Notes under the pieces: generated by a model
The model's database searches: none
What the model was told of the DNA's origin: nothing
The model's input: only the letters and a program-made list of their open reading frames with translations
In this document: positions 31,072 to 32,444 of the stretch, one piece after another
How positions within the stretch are numbered: position 1 is the stretch's first letter
How the letters are laid out: every line of letters starts with the position of its first letter
Assembly: GCA_029262775.1 (NCBI GenBank)
Contig: JAJCYR010000026.1
Coordinates: 1 to 32,444, forward strand
Origin: Bacteroidota bacterium
GTDB lineage: Bacteria; Bacteroidota; Rhodothermia; Rhodothermales; UBA10348
DNA: 32,444 nucleotides
Direction: 5' to 3'
Translations under genes and position numbers: made by a program

Positions 31072-32022
31072 TCATTTTTCGGCTTCCTTCCGCTTCAACG
31101 CCTTCTCCAGTTCCTCGAGCGCCTTCAGGTCTGCCGCGTCGGCCTCGATGGCTTCCGCCTCTCGCCGCTTCGCGTCAAAGTCTGCATAGCGCGCTTCTGC
31201 GATTTCTTTCATCTGCTCGCGGCTCACCGAGCCTGCGCCCTCGAGAACGGGCTGCTCGTTGAAAGCGAGCATGCGGTCTACGTTGTGTCGCCAATAGTCG
31301 AGCGTGAGGTCCTGCTTCTTCTTGGCGACGATGACGTCGTGTTTTCGGACGCGGGAGCCACTCCACGTGGTAAGGGACATGTTGGGTTCATCGGGATTGG
31401 CGCGTTCAATGATGAGTTCCGCAGCGGTCTTGCCGGTCACAGCGAAGAGCAGCTTGTTCTGCACCTCGGCGAAGAAAAGCTGAGTTTCCTTTTCTCGGGC
31501 CTGGTAGTCGCTGCTGAGGGTGAAAAGGTCGCGGACTTTCTGATAGAAACGTTTCTCCGAGGCCCGGATTTCGCGGATGCGGGCGAGGAGCTCGTCGAAG
31601 TAGTCCCAGCCGCCGGGGTTCTTGAGGCGCTCGTCATCCATGACGAAGCCTTTGACAAGATACTCGCTCAAGCGTGCGGTGGCCCATTGGCGAAACTGTG
31701 TACCTCGGGGACTGCGGACGCGATATCCGATGGCTAGAATCGCCTCCAGCCTGTAGTGCCGAAGCGATCTGGACACCAAGCGGTTACCCTCCTGTCGAAC
31801 TTGTAAGTATTCCTTACAAGTTGCCTCCTCGGTGAGTTCTCCTTCGGCAAAGAGAGCCTTCAGATGCAGCGTGACATTCTGGGGCGTGGTTTCAAACAGC
31901 TTGGCAATCTGAGCCTGAGTGAGCCAAAGGGTTTCTTGATCAAAGCGGCACTGGACACGAGCCTCCCCGTCTTCGGTCTGATAGATAACCAGGTTGCCTG
32001 TGGGTACATCGCTCATTCTCAT
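31072..32022 (-). CDS. RhuM-family protein (restriction-island associated)
   Basis: RhuM proteins (first named as a Salmonella virulence-island gene) are often found inside type I restriction operons; their activity is unknown. The 316-residue product shows the typical N-terminus (DEDGEARVQCRFDQETLWL-like region, then LTQAQIAKLFETTPQNVTLHL, a winged-helix-like segment), the core block CKEYLQVRQEGNR, HYRLEAILAIGYRVRSPRGT and QFRQWATARLSEYL, then the middle KTAAELIIERA, and a long charged coiled C-terminus (about 270-316). Its ATG at 32022 overlaps the hsdM stop by four bases (ATGA), as expected for an operon. An internal ATG at 32013 is an alternative. It seems intact although the neighbouring hsdM is not. 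Confidence 0.88.
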   Translation of the reverse strand: MRMSDVPTGNLVIYQTEDGEARVQCRFDQETLWLTQAQIAKLFETTPQNVTLHLKALFAEGELTEEATCKEYLQVRQEGNRLVSRSLRHYRLEAILAIGYRVRSPRGTQFRQWATARLSEYLVKGFVMDDERLKNPGGWDYFDELLARIREIRASEKRFYQKVRDLFTLSSDYQAREKETQLFFAEVQNKLLFAVTGKTAAELIIERANPDEPNMSLTTWSGSRVRKHDVIVAKKKQDLTLDYWRHNVDRMLAFNEQPVLEGAGSVSREQMKEIAEARYADFDAKRREAEAIEADAADLKALEELEKALKRKEAEK

Positions 32023-32444
32023 ACCCCCAGTTGTTTGAGGGTCTGCCGCAGGGCCTTGTCGGTTTCTGCCGCCTCGGCCTCGATGGCATCCAACTCGGCA
32101 ACGATTTCTACAATCGGCCGATACGTTTCCGCGTCGTCGGGGATGAAGTTCTTGGGGTCGCCCTTTTCGAAGACCTGACTCGCGTTGACCAGGAAAATCT
32201 TACCCTGTCGGGCCTTGGGCTTATTCCGGTTCAGGAAGAGCACAATGCCAGGGGCGGTAGTGTTGTAGAAGAGGTTTTCGGCCTCGACATCCTCCAATCC
32301 CAGACGTTTGATACTGATGGCCTCAATCAGGTTGGAGAGGCGATCATCATCCAGATCTCGCTGACCGTGAGTCGTCGCGTTGAAGTCAACACGGTCTATG
32401 ATCCCCTGCAGGCGTGGATTTTCTCGGGCAATCGCCCGCATGTG
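32019..32444 (-). pseudogene. hsdM: Type I restriction-modification DNA methyltransferase HsdM, catalytic core deleted (5' end outside window)
   Basis: The frame is open to the right window edge. Its start (RAIARENPRLQG, VDFNATTHGQRDLDDDRL, LIEAISIKRLGLEDVE) matches the N-terminal helical domain of HsdM up to the point where family members continue into the LGRAYEYLLRKFA segment and the methyltransferase core. Here the sequence jumps to ENLFYNTTAPGIVLFLNRNK, KIFLVNASQVFEKGDPKNFI, which lie after the catalytic motifs, and then from PDDA to the extreme C-terminus (ETYRPIVEIVAELDAIEAEA). The SAM-binding motif I and the NPPY/F motif are absent. Both joins are in frame. An active methyltransferase is not expected; an assembly collapse is the alternative explanation. 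Confidence 0.75.

Overview
The window looks like a piece of a moderately GC-rich member of the Bacteroidota/Rhodothermota group (FCB superphylum), possibly a Rhodothermales-like organism. The basis is a secreted protein with a type IX secretion C-terminal sorting domain (28018-25568), a hybrid two-component regulator of the 'HTCS' architecture (25411-21461), several lipoproteins with six-bladed-propeller character, and mostly weak Shine-Dalgarno signals. The lineage assignment is inference. I saw no rRNA, tRNA or CRISPR array.

Region 1-16.1 kb is mostly housekeeping. A GH20 hexosaminidase (cut by the left edge) follows rsgA on the minus strand. A DarT/DarG DNA ADP-ribosylation toxin-antitoxin pair with visibly lower G+C sits between rsgA and typA. 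An MscS-type channel diverges from typA. A tight minus-strand operon aroE > Rieske oxygenase > nadE > ruvA follows, its last three genes joined by 4-base stop/start overlaps. Glutamate dehydrogenase diverges from aroE. After it come a 59-residue secreted cysteine-rich peptide gene and a propeller lipoprotein (+), then queD (-).

Region 15-28 kb is an accessory block rich in envelope and signalling genes. It holds a propeller lipoprotein and an alpha/beta-hydrolase-like lipoprotein; a LytS-like kinase/LytTR regulator pair whose genes overlap an upstream secreted NHL-propeller-TPR gene; a 1316-residue HTCS; and a T9SS-exported protein with calcium-type Asp repeats and a Lys/Ser/Asp-rich tract. 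A 50-bp repeat with an internal hairpin occurs twice. The second copy (21394-21443) heads what reads as an internally deleted duplicate of the hydrolase-propeller cassette. A DDE-transposase fragment lies beside the first copy.

Region 28.5-32.4 kb looks like the edge of a defence/mobile island: an AAA-DUF4143 ATPase preceded by a perfect 19-bp palindrome, an HNH endonuclease with an EVE/PUA-like N-terminus, a palindrome-rich spacer with a perfect 20-bp inverted repeat, a RhuM-family gene, and an hsdM whose methyltransferase catalytic core appears to be deleted in frame.

The strongest leads are the collapsed cassette, the gutted hsdM, the small peptide-propeller pair, the split propeller-kinase-regulator operon and the palindromic elements in the defence region. 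All functional calls come from reading translated motifs by eye; no database search was run.
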